A DNA stretch of 64,000 nt from Ignatzschineria rhizosphaerae (GTDB lineage Bacteria; Pseudomonadota; Gammaproteobacteria; Cardiobacteriales; Wohlfahrtiimonadaceae), in contig NZ_CP093379.1 in the NCBI RefSeq assembly GCF_022655595.1, positions 1,484,501-1,548,500 on the forward strand. Reading direction: 5' to 3'. A program made the translations under genes and the position numbers. Positions 1 to 9,885 of the stretch are shown here, in pieces. The notes beneath the pieces are model-generated. The model did no database searches and was not told the origin of the DNA. It saw only the letters and a list, made by a program, of their open reading frames with translations. Position 1 is the first letter of the stretch, and each line of letters opens with the position of its first letter.

Positions 1-1861
1 CTGATGCTTTCCTGTCATCTAGATGCAAAATATTAAATGGATCTATCAAAAATAAATCTCTATTTGGAGCTTTTACTTTGCCATTTATTAGATCTATAGC
101 AATACTATCGATTGCTATATCTTTTATTAACAATGTATTCAAATCAGCTGATTCTATGACACTGTACCAATTAGGATTATTTACAGAAAAATCAAAGTCT
201 ACCAATAACTTGGAATATTTGAAATAAGGGCTTCTAACAATCGCTTTTGATCCACTATATTTAAAAGATAACAACATTCCCAAGAGATTTTTCTGATAAT
301 TATAAATTGTATCTTGTGTTAGATAAGTGTAAGAAATATCTACGTTAGTATTGATATATTGCTCAAGAACAAATTCAGACAAATTAACGATCTTAACTAT
401 TTCATTATCAATAATTAAATCTAGCTTGCTAGACTTAACAATTATAATTTCTACTACCTTCACACCTTCTTGATTCAAAAGAGTATCAATATAACTATCT
501 ATATTTTGATAACCATGATATTTAGCTATGACCCTAATACTTTCAACTTTTCTAGCATGCCCAGCTTGATCATTAATTACGCTTTTCATACTCGCCCATC
601 TATCTTCATAAGTATGGTTAGCTAAAACCTCTCTAATTCCTAAAACTGATTGTTTATGCCAAAAATATGAGTCAGTAAGTAATTTATTTACTGCTAATTT
701 AGCTTCTTCTTCAGTTCGTACCGTTAAAACTATTCCTGGAAACTGTTCCGTAACTGCTTTTGATGGCGTAGATACAATTGGAGTACCGCTTGCTAGCAGT
801 TCATAAACTCTCCTAGACATCATAGTTGTAGACTGAGTAATTGTATTAACATTCAAGAAAACCTGAAAATTTTTATAAAGCTCGGTCATTTTTTCAAAAT
901 TCACACTATCCCTGATAATATTTTTATATTTATCTGGATAAGCATACCTACCACTAGTATCTTTTGAAGCTCTATCATAAATAACTCCTTCACTCTCCAG
1001 TAAAGCCGGAAGTAGCATATCCATTTGCTTTTTACGATCCGGATGATTTTCAGAGTAATAAGTACCAGCAAAACAAACTGTTTCCTTCGGTAATGAAAAT
1101 CTATTAATAGGATTAGTTTTCTTTATTGGAGCAGCAAAGGGCAACGCCCATACTTTATCTGTATTTAATTCATTTTTATATCTTCCTATTATTTGCTCAT
1201 CTGTAGTAAAAACATAATCTGCCAATGCGGCTATTGGCTTAAACATCTCATAATGCATAGGATCTTCTTTATTCCAAAAAATAATAGGTATCCCTTTTTT
1301 CTTCAATAAACTTATAGCATCTAATAGCGCTTGTGCATTAGAATGCTGTAGCTTTGGTGAGGTAAATGCATAAATCCAACTACCTTTATTTGCATTCCAT
1401 GCACTTTCAAAAAAAGCAAATTGGCTTTTTGTAGTTGAAATTTGTTTCTGATAATCTTTACGTACTAAAGCAAAACCATTAAAAGCATCTTTCCAGCAAA
1501 TTTCTGATATCGGATCAAATAAAGTAAGCCCTTGAAAAAGACCATCAGAATCCACATTGCTTGTCTTAATATTCCCTTCAAAAGTTATCGGTTTAGGCTG
1601 AGCTAATAATTCTTTATTTTTTCGCCTTTTACTTTCTTGATACAACAAAAATAAGTTCTTAGGCATAAAAATAAAACCTGACAGACTACCAAAGCTATCA
1701 ATAATTATCTTTCCTAATTGGAAAGATATTGTGTTTTCTTCATTTATTGCATTCTCTGACTTTTTAACACTTTTCTCTAACTGCAATATTTGGTTCTGCA
1801 TTAATCTATTAGTTTCCTGCAGTGCTAATAGTTGCTGTTCTATTTTTTTATTTTTTTTCAT
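1..1861 (-). CDS. Large CgeB-like glycosyltransferase, 3' end outside window
   Basis: The minus strand is open from an ATG at 1861 to the left edge, about 620 codons with no stop, so the gene is partial at its C-terminus. The N-terminus is a short Lys/Gln-rich, coiled-coil-like stretch (KIEQQLLALQETNRLMQNQ). The middle part contains the segments CFAGTYYSENHPDRKKQMD and RVYELLASGTPIVSTPS, which resemble the C-terminal Rossmann domain of CgeB/YkvP-type and family-1 glycosyltransferases. The start lies 5 bp after the wecC stop, so it is the next gene of the capsule operon and probably adds or links a sugar of the repeat unit. Acceptor and sugar cannot be told from the sequence. The region after about residue 400 is not recognised. 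Confidence 0.75.
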   Translation of the reverse strand, partial: MKKNKKIEQQLLALQETNRLMQNQILQLEKSVKKSENAINEENTISFQLGKIIIDSFGSLSGFIFMPKNLFLLYQESKRRKNKELLAQPKPITFEGNIKTSNVDSDGLFQGLTLFDPISEICWKDAFNGFALVRKDYQKQISTTKSQFAFFESAWNANKGSWIYAFTSPKLQHSNAQALLDAISLLKKKGIPIIFWNKEDPMHYEMFKPIAALADYVFTTDEQIIGRYKNELNTDKVWALPFAAPIKKTNPINRFSLPKETVCFAGTYYSENHPDRKKQMDMLLPALLESEGVIYDRASKDTSGRYAYPDKYKNIIRDSVNFEKMTELYKNFQVFLNVNTITQSTTMMSRRVYELLASGTPIVSTPSKAVTEQFPGIVLTVRTEEEAKLAVNKLLTDSYFWHKQSVLGIREVLANHTYEDRWASMKSVINDQAGHARKVESIRVIAKYHGYQNIDSYIDTLLNQEGVKVVEIIIVKSSKLDLIIDNEIVKIVNLSEFVLEQYINTNVDISYTYLTQDTIYNYQKNLLGMLLSFKYSGSKAIVRSPYFKYSKLLVDFDFSVNNPNWYSVIESADLNTLLIKDIAIDSIAIDLINGKVKAPNRDLFLIDPFNILHLDDRKAS

Positions 1862-1866
1862 AATAT

Positions 1867-3099
1867 TTACTTCACAAAACTAATTAAGTATTCATTAGTG
1901 GCGATTTCTGAAAATTCCTTGTGCCCCACCAACATTACTCCAATGTCCATAGATTTAATCCCCCTCTCTAAGTCTATAAGATTAAATGAAAGATCATTAC
2001 GCTGTAGTGTATTAATATTTGGCTCTACAGCATCGACTTGATTAGGATAAAGTTTAGCAAGTTTTTCAGTAATCAAAAGAGCAGGACTTTCACGAAGATC
2101 GTCAATATTTGGTTTAAATGCAAGACCATAACAAACAATTTTCACATCTGATTTTGATTTTCCTGATTTCACTACAAATGCATCTACTGCTTCATTAACC
2201 TTATTAATCACCCACTCAGGCTTACCTTCGTTCACTTCGCGCGCTAGACGAGTAATTTTTGCAAGCTCTGGGGTTTTATCGACGATAAACCAAGGATCAA
2301 CTGCAATACAATGCCCACCTACACCAGGGCCTGGCTGAAGGATGTTCACGCGAGGATGGCGGTTTGCAAGCGAAATGAGCTCCCAAACGTTAATATCGAG
2401 CTGATCTGAAATTAGTGATAACTCATTCGCAAAAGCGATATTGACATCACGGAAAGCATTTTCTGTTAACTTACTCATCTCTGCTGTACGAGCATTGGTT
2501 TTAATGAGGTCTGCTTTTACAAAGATACGATAAACCTCAATTGCTTTATCTGCACAATCTTCGGTAATGCCGCCAATAATACGGTCATTCTCTACAAGTT
2601 CCTTGACGACTTGCCCAGGTAATACTCGCTCTGGGCAGTATGCTACATAAATATCATGGCCTTCTTGCCCTTCATGCGGGAATTTAAGATCAGGTCTTGC
2701 AGCTTCTAACCAACCAATCATCGCTTCTGTCGTGCCTACTGGTGAGGTTGATTCTAAGATAATTGTATTTCCCTTTTCTAATACTGGGGCAATACTTTTT
2801 GCAACAGCTTCAATATAACTTGTATCTGGTACGTGATCCCCTTTGAAAGGGGTTGGCACAGCAATCACAAATGCATCTGCCTTTTCCGGCGTATTTGTTG
2901 CACGAAGTGTCCCTTTTGTGACAGCACCACGAACAATTTCTTCTAAAAAAGGCTCAACAATATGGATTTTACCTTGATTGATCGTATCAATCGCGTGCTG
3001 ATTAACATCCACACCAATGACATTTGCGCCATTTGCCGCAAACATTGCTGCCGCTGGTAACCCAATATAACCAAGTCCTAATACCGAAACTGTTTTCAT
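1867..3099 (-). CDS. wecC: UDP-N-acetyl-D-mannosamine dehydrogenase
   Basis: The 410-residue protein oxidises UDP-ManNAc to UDP-ManNAcA with NAD, a cytosolic sugar-nucleotide step. It starts with a Rossmann motif GLGYIGLP at residues 8-15. It has the central helix of the UDP-glucose/UDP-ManNAc dehydrogenase family (TAEMSKLTENAFRDVN, about 205-220) and the catalytic cysteine in GPGVGGHCIAVDPW (Cys264). Length is normal for WecC. It follows wecB after a 159-bp gap that contains a 7-bp-stem hairpin. The wecB-wecC pair inside a capsule export operon suggests that the capsule contains ManNAcA. Wider UDP-hexose dehydrogenase specificities are possible but less likely given wecB next door. Confidence 0.9.
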   Translation of the reverse strand: MKTVSVLGLGYIGLPAAAMFAANGANVIGVDVNQHAIDTINQGKIHIVEPFLEEIVRGAVTKGTLRATNTPEKADAFVIAVPTPFKGDHVPDTSYIEAVAKSIAPVLEKGNTIILESTSPVGTTEAMIGWLEAARPDLKFPHEGQEGHDIYVAYCPERVLPGQVVKELVENDRIIGGITEDCADKAIEVYRIFVKADLIKTNARTAEMSKLTENAFRDVNIAFANELSLISDQLDINVWELISLANRHPRVNILQPGPGVGGHCIAVDPWFIVDKTPELAKITRLAREVNEGKPEWVINKVNEAVDAFVVKSGKSKSDVKIVCYGLAFKPNIDDLRESPALLITEKLAKLYPNQVDAVEPNINTLQRNDLSFNLIDLERGIKSMDIGVMLVGHKEFSEIATNEYLISFVK

Positions 3100-3158
3100 T
3101 CTTTTATCCTTAAATTTGAAGGTCGTTACCCTGAATACTTTAACTATATTTTACTTTA

Positions 3159-3177
3159 GTCTACTAACGCAGTAGAC
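3159..3177 (-). other. Intra-operon hairpin between wecB and wecC
   Basis: GTCTACT and AGTAGAC form a perfect 7-bp stem around a 5-base loop in the 159-bp gap between the two genes. There is no following T-run, so it is not a standard terminator. It could be a processing or attenuation site. The function is inferred only from position. Confidence 0.3.
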
Positions 3178-3258
3178 CATAAGCAGTTCAGACTATTTAT
3201 AAATAATATTTTTTTAAATACACCTTATAAATAAACTAAACTGCCTATTTTAACTAAC

Positions 3259-4380
3259 TTAAATTACTGCCGTTAACAACCGAGCGACTATTTTTTGTGA
3301 GGCAGTCCCATCCCCATAGGGGTTTTTCGCACCAGCCATAGTGGCGTAATAAGCCTCATCATCAAGAAGCTTAATACATTCTGCAAGGATATTATCCTTA
3401 CATGATCCTACTAATTTAACCGTTCCTGCGGCTACCGCTTCTGGTCTCTCCGTTGTATCACGCATGACTAATACCGGCTTCCCAAGTGATGGAGCCTCTT
3501 CTTGAATACCGCCAGAATCACTTAAGATAATACGTGCATGCTTCATTAGATAGACAAATGGGAGATAATCCTGTGGCTCAATTAAGTTCACATTCGGCAC
3601 ATCCCCTAAGATCTCCATAATTGGTAAACGTACCTTAGGATTCATATGCATGGGTAATACAAAATTAAGATGCGGATATCTCTCTGCTAGTGCTTTAACA
3701 GCATTAGAGATATTGATGATACCTTCCCCGTGATTTTCTCGTCTGTGTGCTGTTACGAGTACAGACGATCCTTCCTCTTTTAAAAATGGAAAGCGGGCCT
3801 GCATCTCTTTTGCTAATTCAGCTTCTTCCAGTTTTTTAACAACAGAGAGAAGTGCATCAATTACCGTATTTCCTGTAACTTCGATTTTATGATCGTGAAT
3901 TGATTCTTTAAGAAGATTTTGTCTTGCTTCTTCTGTTGGAGAAAAGTGTAGCCCTGTTAATACGCCTGTTAAACAGCGGTTACCCTCTTCCGGCCATGGA
4001 GAATATAGATTATAAGTTCGAAGCCCTGCTTCCACATGCCCAATTTTAATCTGCTGATAAAAAGCCGCCAAACTTGCCGCAAAAGTCGTTGAAGTATCCC
4101 CATGAACCAGAATATAATCAGGCTTAAACTCTTTAAGAATTGGCGTCAAATTCATTAAAATATCAGTTGTGATGCCTTCTAAAGTTTGCCCTTGCTTCAT
4201 GATATTGAGATCATAATGTGGAGTAATCTCAAATAACGCTAAAACCTGATCTAACATTTCACGATGCTGCGCAGTTACACAAACTCGTGACTCAATCGCA
4301 GGATGCTTCTCTAGCTCCTTCACCAGTGGAGCCATTTTTATTGCTTCTGGCCGCGTTCCAAATATGGTTAATACTCTCAC
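3259..4380 (-). CDS. wecB: UDP-N-acetylglucosamine 2-epimerase (non-hydrolysing)
   Basis: The 373-residue enzyme interconverts UDP-GlcNAc and UDP-ManNAc in the cytosol, supplying wecC. The N-terminal [12 protein letters not shown] (8-19) is the family signature. The catalytic residues known in E. coli WecB are present at the same numbers: Asp95 in VHGDTST, Glu117 in HVEAGLRT and Glu131 in PWPEEGNR, with a histidine in AHRREN near 212. It lies 61 bp after kpsT on the same strand. The full length and intact motifs argue for an active enzyme. Confidence 0.93.
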   Translation of the reverse strand: MRVLTIFGTRPEAIKMAPLVKELEKHPAIESRVCVTAQHREMLDQVLALFEITPHYDLNIMKQGQTLEGITTDILMNLTPILKEFKPDYILVHGDTSTTFAASLAAFYQQIKIGHVEAGLRTYNLYSPWPEEGNRCLTGVLTGLHFSPTEEARQNLLKESIHDHKIEVTGNTVIDALLSVVKKLEEAELAKEMQARFPFLKEEGSSVLVTAHRRENHGEGIINISNAVKALAERYPHLNFVLPMHMNPKVRLPIMEILGDVPNVNLIEPQDYLPFVYLMKHARIILSDSGGIQEEAPSLGKPVLVMRDTTERPEAVAAGTVKLVGSCKDNILAECIKLLDDEAYYATMAGAKNPYGDGTASQKIVARLLTAVI

Positions 4381-4441
4381 TATTTCTTCCTTTTCAACTT
4401 CAATAACCCATCTAATAAATCATTTTTGCATCTATTTATAA

Positions 4442-5101
4442 TTATAAATTTTGATAAATTTTAATGCCTTCTTCCACATCATCATAAATAGTTGCTTTCC
4501 CTTTATCCAATACAATGACCAAATCACACATTGTACGTACCTGTGTCATTCCATGTGTAACCAAAATAATATTCGCCTTACCTACTTTAGCTTCAAAAGC
4601 ATCGCTCGCCTTCTTTTTAAAATGAGCATCTCCAACAGACATTGCTTCATCAACAATGTAGTAATCAAAATCAAAGGCAAGACTTAAGCCAAAGGCAACT
4701 CGCCCTCTCATCCCTGAAGAATATGTTTTAACAGGCAAATCAAAATAATCATCAATCTCCGCAAACTCTTCTACATATTTTACTTTTTCAAGCATGGAAG
4801 AGCCCCGAAACCCCTGTGTTCGAGCTATAAATTTGACATTTTCACGAGCCGATAAGGACCCTTGAAAACCACCAGATAGACCAACTGGCCAAGAAATAGA
4901 TTGCTCTGTTATTATATGCCCACTATCAGGACTATCCACTTTTGCAAGCAGATTCATGAGCGTTGATTTACCAGCACCATTTTTACCAATAATGGCTACA
5001 TTTTGTCCTGACGGGATCTCAAATGAAAGATCCTTAAAGACGTATTTACGCCCTGCTTTATGGTGGAGATATGACTTAGTGAGATTTTCGATCTTAATCA
5101 T
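4442..5101 (-). CDS. kpsT: Capsule polysaccharide ABC exporter, ATPase subunit
   Basis: The 219-residue ABC ATPase energises capsule polymer export across the inner membrane. Walker A GKNGAGKST lies at 39-47, the signature YSSGM at 127-131 and Walker B with DEA at 151-153. The short length without a C-terminal carbohydrate-binding domain is typical of KpsT/BexA/CtrD of group-2 capsule systems. Its start overlaps the kpsM stop by 4 bp, indicating translational coupling with its permease partner. Confidence 0.92.
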   Translation of the reverse strand: MIKIENLTKSYLHHKAGRKYVFKDLSFEIPSGQNVAIIGKNGAGKSTLMNLLAKVDSPDSGHIITEQSISWPVGLSGGFQGSLSARENVKFIARTQGFRGSSMLEKVKYVEEFAEIDDYFDLPVKTYSSGMRGRVAFGLSLAFDFDYYIVDEAMSVGDAHFKKKASDAFEAKVGKANIILVTHGMTQVRTMCDLVIVLDKGKATIYDDVEEGIKIYQNL

Positions 5102-5892
5102 TTAACTAATAGCCTCTCACGACGAAGTCGATAAAGCCCTAAAGCAACACATAAAGTAATAATTGTAATAATAAAAGGGTACTCCCAACTAACACCATTA
5201 ATACCTGGGTAATGAGAAAATACACCCTCCCTAATATTACTAATAAGATGTGCAAAAGGATTCCATAAGAGCCATGGCAAATATTTATCTGGCACAATCC
5301 AAAGAGGGAACACAATACCCGACATCAGATAAAGGGGTAAAAATAGAATTCGAATAATCGACTTCAGATTAGGCATCATCAATGTAATTATTGAAAAAAT
5401 AACCCCTAAACTGAAGGCAAACAATATTCCTACCAACAGAGCTATTAACCATTCAATGGGATATGACACTAAACTATCATAACCAAACCAAAATCCAAAA
5501 ATAAAGCTAAAAACTAAATATACTATTGATGAGATGGATATTTCAACTAAGACTCTAGCTAAATAGGTGTCAAAAACTTTAATATTAGGATAAGAAAATA
5601 GCGCCTGATTCGCCCCTATTGAATCCATTAGCTTAAAAATAATATTACGCATTAAGAAAAAAGGAATCATGCCTGTGAGAAGGAACATTGGCATCTCTAT
5701 ACCTGGCATTGAACGAGCACGAAGAACTGTAAAAATAAACATCATAAAGGCAATATTTGCCATAGGCTCAAATATTTCCCAAAAAGCGCCCATTCGACGA
5801 CTTCCAAACCTAGTCAAATACTCACGCAAAACAAGCGCAAAAAGCACATCTTGCATGATTCTAAATGGGGTTCTTTTCGTATTTACGTCCAT
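5098..5892 (-). CDS. kpsM: Capsule polysaccharide ABC exporter, permease subunit
   Basis: The 264-residue protein is an ABC-2 type permease of the KpsM/BexB/CtrC family. It has a charged cytosolic N-terminus containing FALVLREYLTRFGSRRMG, six predicted hydrophobic segments and a basic C-terminus. It pairs with KpsT through a 4-bp gene overlap. It is separated from the bexD-like gene upstream by 168 bp that contain a strong hairpin, so the export genes may be made at different levels. Confidence 0.92.
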   Translation of the reverse strand: MDVNTKRTPFRIMQDVLFALVLREYLTRFGSRRMGAFWEIFEPMANIAFMMFIFTVLRARSMPGIEMPMFLLTGMIPFFLMRNIIFKLMDSIGANQALFSYPNIKVFDTYLARVLVEISISSIVYLVFSFIFGFWFGYDSLVSYPIEWLIALLVGILFAFSLGVIFSIITLMMPNLKSIIRILFLPLYLMSGIVFPLWIVPDKYLPWLLWNPFAHLISNIREGVFSHYPGINGVSWEYPFIITIITLCVALGLYRLRRERLLVK

Positions 5893-6011
5893 GTATATTT
5901 TAAACTCTAATATTTTCCTATAAATTATATCTGCAAATTAATTAGATCAGATTTTACAAGCCAGATTTATTAAAACAACTGCATTTATAATAATTTACCC
6001 ATTAATATAAA

Positions 6012-6050
6012 ATAACTACTAACAACAGACTCCTGATTATTAGTAGTTAT
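6012..6050 (-). terminator. Hairpin between bexD-like gene and kpsM, possible attenuator
   Basis: ATAACTACTAA and TTAGTAGTTAT make a perfect 11-bp stem with a 17-base loop. It starts 10 bases after the bexD-like stop and is followed on the minus strand by TTTTATATT. It looks like a weak Rho-independent terminator inside the capsule operon, and partial readthrough into kpsM is the likely outcome. Confidence 0.5.
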
Positions 6051-6060
6051 CTAGCAATTA

Positions 6061-7227
6061 TTACTTATCTATTGTATTACCCAATACTAATACCTGAACA
6101 ATTGGGGCAATTAACTTTTGGAACTCATACGTTGCGGCATTTGTGACGTAAACCGCATCATCTGGATGCATTAAAAACTGTCTTGCAACAAACATCGATG
6201 TTGGATCTTTAAGGTTTAATTGAAACACAACAGGTTTCTCTTTAGAGGTAATTGTATTAGACACTGCATCATACTCAATCCCATCTGATAATCTAAAGAC
6301 AAATACACCACTGGCATTTGCTTTTGATTCACTTAATCCCCCAATCGTGCCTAGCACATCTAAAAGAGAAGCATTTTTAGCAGGGAAATCATGGAGTCCA
6401 GGATTTTGGACTGCACCCATCGCTACAAAACGTTGCTTCGCACGCTCTACCACAACCTCTGTATTTGCCGGGATCGGATGGTTCATCCCATTAAGAAGAT
6501 CTTCATAGTTATACTTTGTGACACTTGAACCATTACGTACGACAACGTCTACTAAATATGGCTCTAATTTTGGACCACCGGCAAGGTTTACTGCATCAAG
6601 AAGGGTCAATGGACCTTCTAATGTAGAAAAGCGTCCTGGTTTATTCACATCACCAGCTACTAATACTGATCCACCTAAGTCTCCGACAATATTAATCACA
6701 ACTTGTGGGTCAGTTACATATCTTTTAAGTTGTTCGCGGACTTTTTGCTCAGCCTCAATCGTCGTTAATCCACGAAGATTTATCACCCCAGCATAAGGCA
6801 ATGAAATTTCACCACGACTATTTAAACGGACCTTTTCAAACACCGTACCGCCTGTCGCGAGTGGGGCAAAGAGTGCGCCATCTTCAGCGCTATCGGCAAC
6901 CATAATAGAGATGACATCCCCAGAGATCATACGAAGTTCTGGCATTGATGGCTTACTCACCGAGGAGTTAAGCTTTGTCGTCTTAGGACGCATATAATCT
7001 TTAATAGTACTTGGCGATAATTCAACAAACTGGTAACCATTTACTAACGTTGCTTCACCACTATTTGTTTTATTTTGTTGATTCACGATGGATGCTTTAC
7101 CAGGCCCAGCAGCAGATATAATGCCAGAGCAAGCAGAAACGGCAAAGGGTAAAGCAATAATTAATGAATACTTCGCTATATTTTTAATAGATACAAATGA
7201 ATGCTTTTTCATATAATTCCTATTCAC
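6061..7227 (-). CDS. bexD: Outer-membrane capsule export lipoprotein (BexD/CtrA/KpsD type)
   Basis: The 388-residue protein has a lipoprotein signal peptide ending in FAVSAC, with Cys33 as the probable lipidated residue. A polysaccharide export domain follows at roughly 90-180 (PELRMISGDVISIMVADS onward), then SLBB-like repeats (GSVLVAGDVNKPGRFS and MGAVQNPGLHDFPAKN). The size fits BexD/CtrA/VexA rather than the larger E. coli KpsD. It should form the outer-membrane exit channel of the capsule exporter, working with the periplasmic adaptor encoded 12 bp upstream. An alternative start at Met6 is possible. Confidence 0.9.
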   Translation of the reverse strand: MNRNYMKKHSFVSIKNIAKYSLIIALPFAVSACSGIISAAGPGKASIVNQQNKTNSGEATLVNGYQFVELSPSTIKDYMRPKTTKLNSSVSKPSMPELRMISGDVISIMVADSAEDGALFAPLATGGTVFEKVRLNSRGEISLPYAGVINLRGLTTIEAEQKVREQLKRYVTDPQVVINIVGDLGGSVLVAGDVNKPGRFSTLEGPLTLLDAVNLAGGPKLEPYLVDVVVRNGSSVTKYNYEDLLNGMNHPIPANTEVVVERAKQRFVAMGAVQNPGLHDFPAKNASLLDVLGTIGGLSESKANASGVFVFRLSDGIEYDAVSNTITSKEKPVVFQLNLKDPTSMFVARQFLMHPDDAVYVTNAATYEFQKLIAPIVQVLVLGNTIDK

Positions 7228-7239
7228 CTTTAAAACGAA

Positions 7240-8364
7240 CTATTCACGATGATCGCGGATAGAAGCAAGTAAAAATTGAGTAATACCGTATAGTAACAAT
7301 AAAACAATAAAGATGGTTATTAAGTTATAGATCGTCCGTGGATAAGATGCTTTTTCTGGCAAATTAGGCTGTACCACAGCAATAAGGCTACGTATATTTT
7401 TAATCGTTTCAAGCTTTGCATTTTCCACAATAGCTAAGCTAGTTTTATAAAATTCTTCGGCAACTAATAAATCTACCTGTAAACGGCGATATTCAAATGC
7501 AATGGTATTTAAGTTTAAGATATCTTCAGCCGCCTTAAAATCGCCCGAAGTAATTTTACGTTGCTCAGCCTCAAGTTGCTTGATTAGAGCATTAATCTTA
7601 TTTTCCTGAGAGCGTATTTGCGGTGCATTATCAGCAAGTCTTGTTTTAAGCGCATTTAATCTTGCCTTTTCTTTTACAATCTCCGCCTCTAGATTTGACA
7701 CAATTTGTGACATCGACTCTGCGGTTACTTCCGCATTAAAGAGATTATGCTCATTTTGAAACGCCAGTAGCTCTGCTTGTTTTTCTTCATACCTTTCAGT
7801 GGACGCTAAAAGCTCTCGTCTTGCAAAAGCAAGCTGCTCATCTGCCATAGAACGGGTGATATTATTTACGAAGATCTCACTTTGCACTAAGATTTCTTTT
7901 AATACTGCCTGCGCATACTCACTTGAAAAGGCTTGAACATCAACTTGTAAAAGTCCTGTTGTCTCATCATAGTTAGTCGTCACCATACGCTGATAAAACT
8001 TTAATTTTTCTTCACTCGGCGCACTACTAGAAAGATAAAAAAGAGGATCGTTCCACTTCCCTGAGTAATTATCTGTCCAATTAAGCTTTTTTTCTAAGAC
8101 TTGGAGCATATCGTGAGAAACAATATACTCTTTAAGGTAGAGGGTATCTTCGCGTGAAACAGGGTCAACAGCGCCCATTAAAAGCGCAAGCCCCGGCATA
8201 CCTGCTTGTTGCCCACTCTCCTGCTGCCTGACGACGACTTGCGAGGAGCTAACATAACGATTTGACGCAAAAACAAAGAGATAAATAGCAGCGATCACGA
8301 AAGGGATAATCACAATTCCCAAAATATATCGGTTTTTGAATAAAGATCTTATTTTATGATTCAT
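7240..8364 (-). CDS. kpsE: Capsule export inner-membrane/periplasmic adaptor (KpsE/BexC/CtrB)
   Basis: The 374-residue polysaccharide co-polymerase-like adaptor has an N-terminal membrane helix (about 12-32), a long periplasmic coiled-coil region (about 165-290, rich in Glu, Lys and Ala) and a C-terminal helix (about 345-368). The motif PNLPEKASYPRTIYN before the last helix is the proline-rich signature of this family. It bridges KpsMT and the outer-membrane lipoprotein. The 249-bp gap between it and kpsS shows only a small TGGCTT/AAGCCA hairpin near 8457-8472. Confidence 0.9.
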   Translation of the reverse strand: MNHKIRSLFKNRYILGIVIIPFVIAAIYLFVFASNRYVSSSQVVVRQQESGQQAGMPGLALLMGAVDPVSREDTLYLKEYIVSHDMLQVLEKKLNWTDNYSGKWNDPLFYLSSSAPSEEKLKFYQRMVTTNYDETTGLLQVDVQAFSSEYAQAVLKEILVQSEIFVNNITRSMADEQLAFARRELLASTERYEEKQAELLAFQNEHNLFNAEVTAESMSQIVSNLEAEIVKEKARLNALKTRLADNAPQIRSQENKINALIKQLEAEQRKITSGDFKAAEDILNLNTIAFEYRRLQVDLLVAEEFYKTSLAIVENAKLETIKNIRSLIAVVQPNLPEKASYPRTIYNLITIFIVLLLLYGITQFLLASIRDHRE

Positions 8365-8613
8365 ATATGCCTATTTACCGCCACTCTAAGAGTATTAAAA
8401 ACACCCTAACCACAATTTTTTTACCATTACTGACGATATATAAATCATTAGATAATGGCTTATTAAAGCCAGAGTAAATCTTAACAGAAAAATGTTATCG
8501 CTAACATAATTGCTGAAAGATAATATCAGCATCAAAGAGTATTGTAAAATAACCAACAGACTCAAAAAACTACAATAAATCTCTAACCTTCAAAATTTTA
8601 AATTAAAAATTAG

Positions 8614-9885
8614 CTATTTAAACTCTTTTACACGCAACTGGTCTAAATAATAAAATGAGCCATTCAATTGTGTTTTATAGCGAAGCAGTGATAAATAACA
8701 ATTCACATTAGCAATACTTGGCGCCTCTGCCTTTTGCCAAAACTCTCTTAATGATAAAGAACTTGTTAATCCGGGAATATCATAATGTGCATTACCAATC
8801 ACCTTCACCGGTAAATGATGAATTAAAGCAGAGATTCCACTGGTGCTATTAACCACTACCATTCCCTCTGCCGAGCGAAGTAGATCCGGCATTGAGATCT
8901 CATGCATGTAAAAGATCCTGTCTTGCACCCCCTTACGAGTTGCAAGCCTTGTAATGAGTTTTTGATAATTGCTAAATCCCCGATCCATCGGATGATGCTT
9001 TATGACCAACTTACAATCCTGAGGAGCATAGAGCGCAAAAGAGTGAACAACCTTTCGAATATAAGCAGACATCGACAACCCACGCCCATGACGAATGATC
9101 TGATTATCATTATGCACCTGCAAAGGAAAAATAAAAAACTTACCAAAGGTATTACTTCGAATCTTATTGGCAATATGACGATCTTTATATTGGTAATATT
9201 TTTTTAAAATCGCAGCCTTAATCCAAGCACCCGCATAAATACGCAGCCGACGCTCACGGTGATGAATATAGTCAGGAAAAGTACATTTTTTACGAGCCAT
9301 TTGCCAATAGTAGCGCATTGCCATTTTTGCTCGCGAAAAAAAATTAGCAGCTAAAGGCAAAATATCTTCATGCTTGGCTCTTTGTGCTTTACGAACTAAA
9401 TCACAATAGAGCTCAGCTTCGTAGCGCTCTTTTTCCCTACAAAGAGAGCTATTATAATTTACGCCCCATTTTTCAAATGTAATGTAGTGCGGTCTTAAGT
9501 ACCCTTCTTCAAAAGCCCAAAATGTCATCCCATCATTTTTTAAACAAAATGATTTTGCGAGCTTATGATAAATACGCCCATCACCAAAACAGACAATCGT
9601 ATCAATTTTATGAATCGCCACAAATTGCGCTAAATACTCAGGAAAGCCACCCACATCACCTGTATAATTAAAAACTTGCGAAGATAATGGCGCATAAAAC
9701 TCATCACCACCATTAAAATTAATTTTAAAGACTGTTTTTTGATGCCGATCAATAAGATAATCTTGTAGATGAGTAAAAAATGGGCCAATAGGTCCCTGCA
9801 ATAGCAAAATTCTCTGGCTATTTTTTAAAAACTCATCCCAGAAACTTTCCATTCGGGGCTTCTCTCCTACACTATAAAACGACAT
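8614..9885 (-). CDS. kpsS: Capsule lipid-linker Kdo transferase
   Basis: The 423-residue protein matches KpsS/LipB over its length, with landmarks ILLLQGPIGPFF (27-38), FNGGDEFY, CFGDGRIYHKLAK, FEEGYLRPHYIT, VIKHHPMDRGF and NSTSGISALIHH. KpsS adds the first beta-Kdo to lyso-phosphatidylglycerol, starting the poly-Kdo linker of group-2 capsules, in the cytosol at the membrane. It is the first gene of the minus-strand capsule operon. The longest start (9885) has a poor ribosome site. Met12 has GGAGAG about 10 bases upstream and is a real alternative. The partner kpsC is not in the window. Confidence 0.9.
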   Translation of the reverse strand: MSFYSVGEKPRMESFWDEFLKNSQRILLLQGPIGPFFTHLQDYLIDRHQKTVFKINFNGGDEFYAPLSSQVFNYTGDVGGFPEYLAQFVAIHKIDTIVCFGDGRIYHKLAKSFCLKNDGMTFWAFEEGYLRPHYITFEKWGVNYNSSLCREKERYEAELYCDLVRKAQRAKHEDILPLAANFFSRAKMAMRYYWQMARKKCTFPDYIHHRERRLRIYAGAWIKAAILKKYYQYKDRHIANKIRSNTFGKFFIFPLQVHNDNQIIRHGRGLSMSAYIRKVVHSFALYAPQDCKLVIKHHPMDRGFSNYQKLITRLATRKGVQDRIFYMHEISMPDLLRSAEGMVVVNSTSGISALIHHLPVKVIGNAHYDIPGLTSSLSLREFWQKAEAPSIANVNCYLSLLRYKTQLNGSFYYLDQLRVKEFK

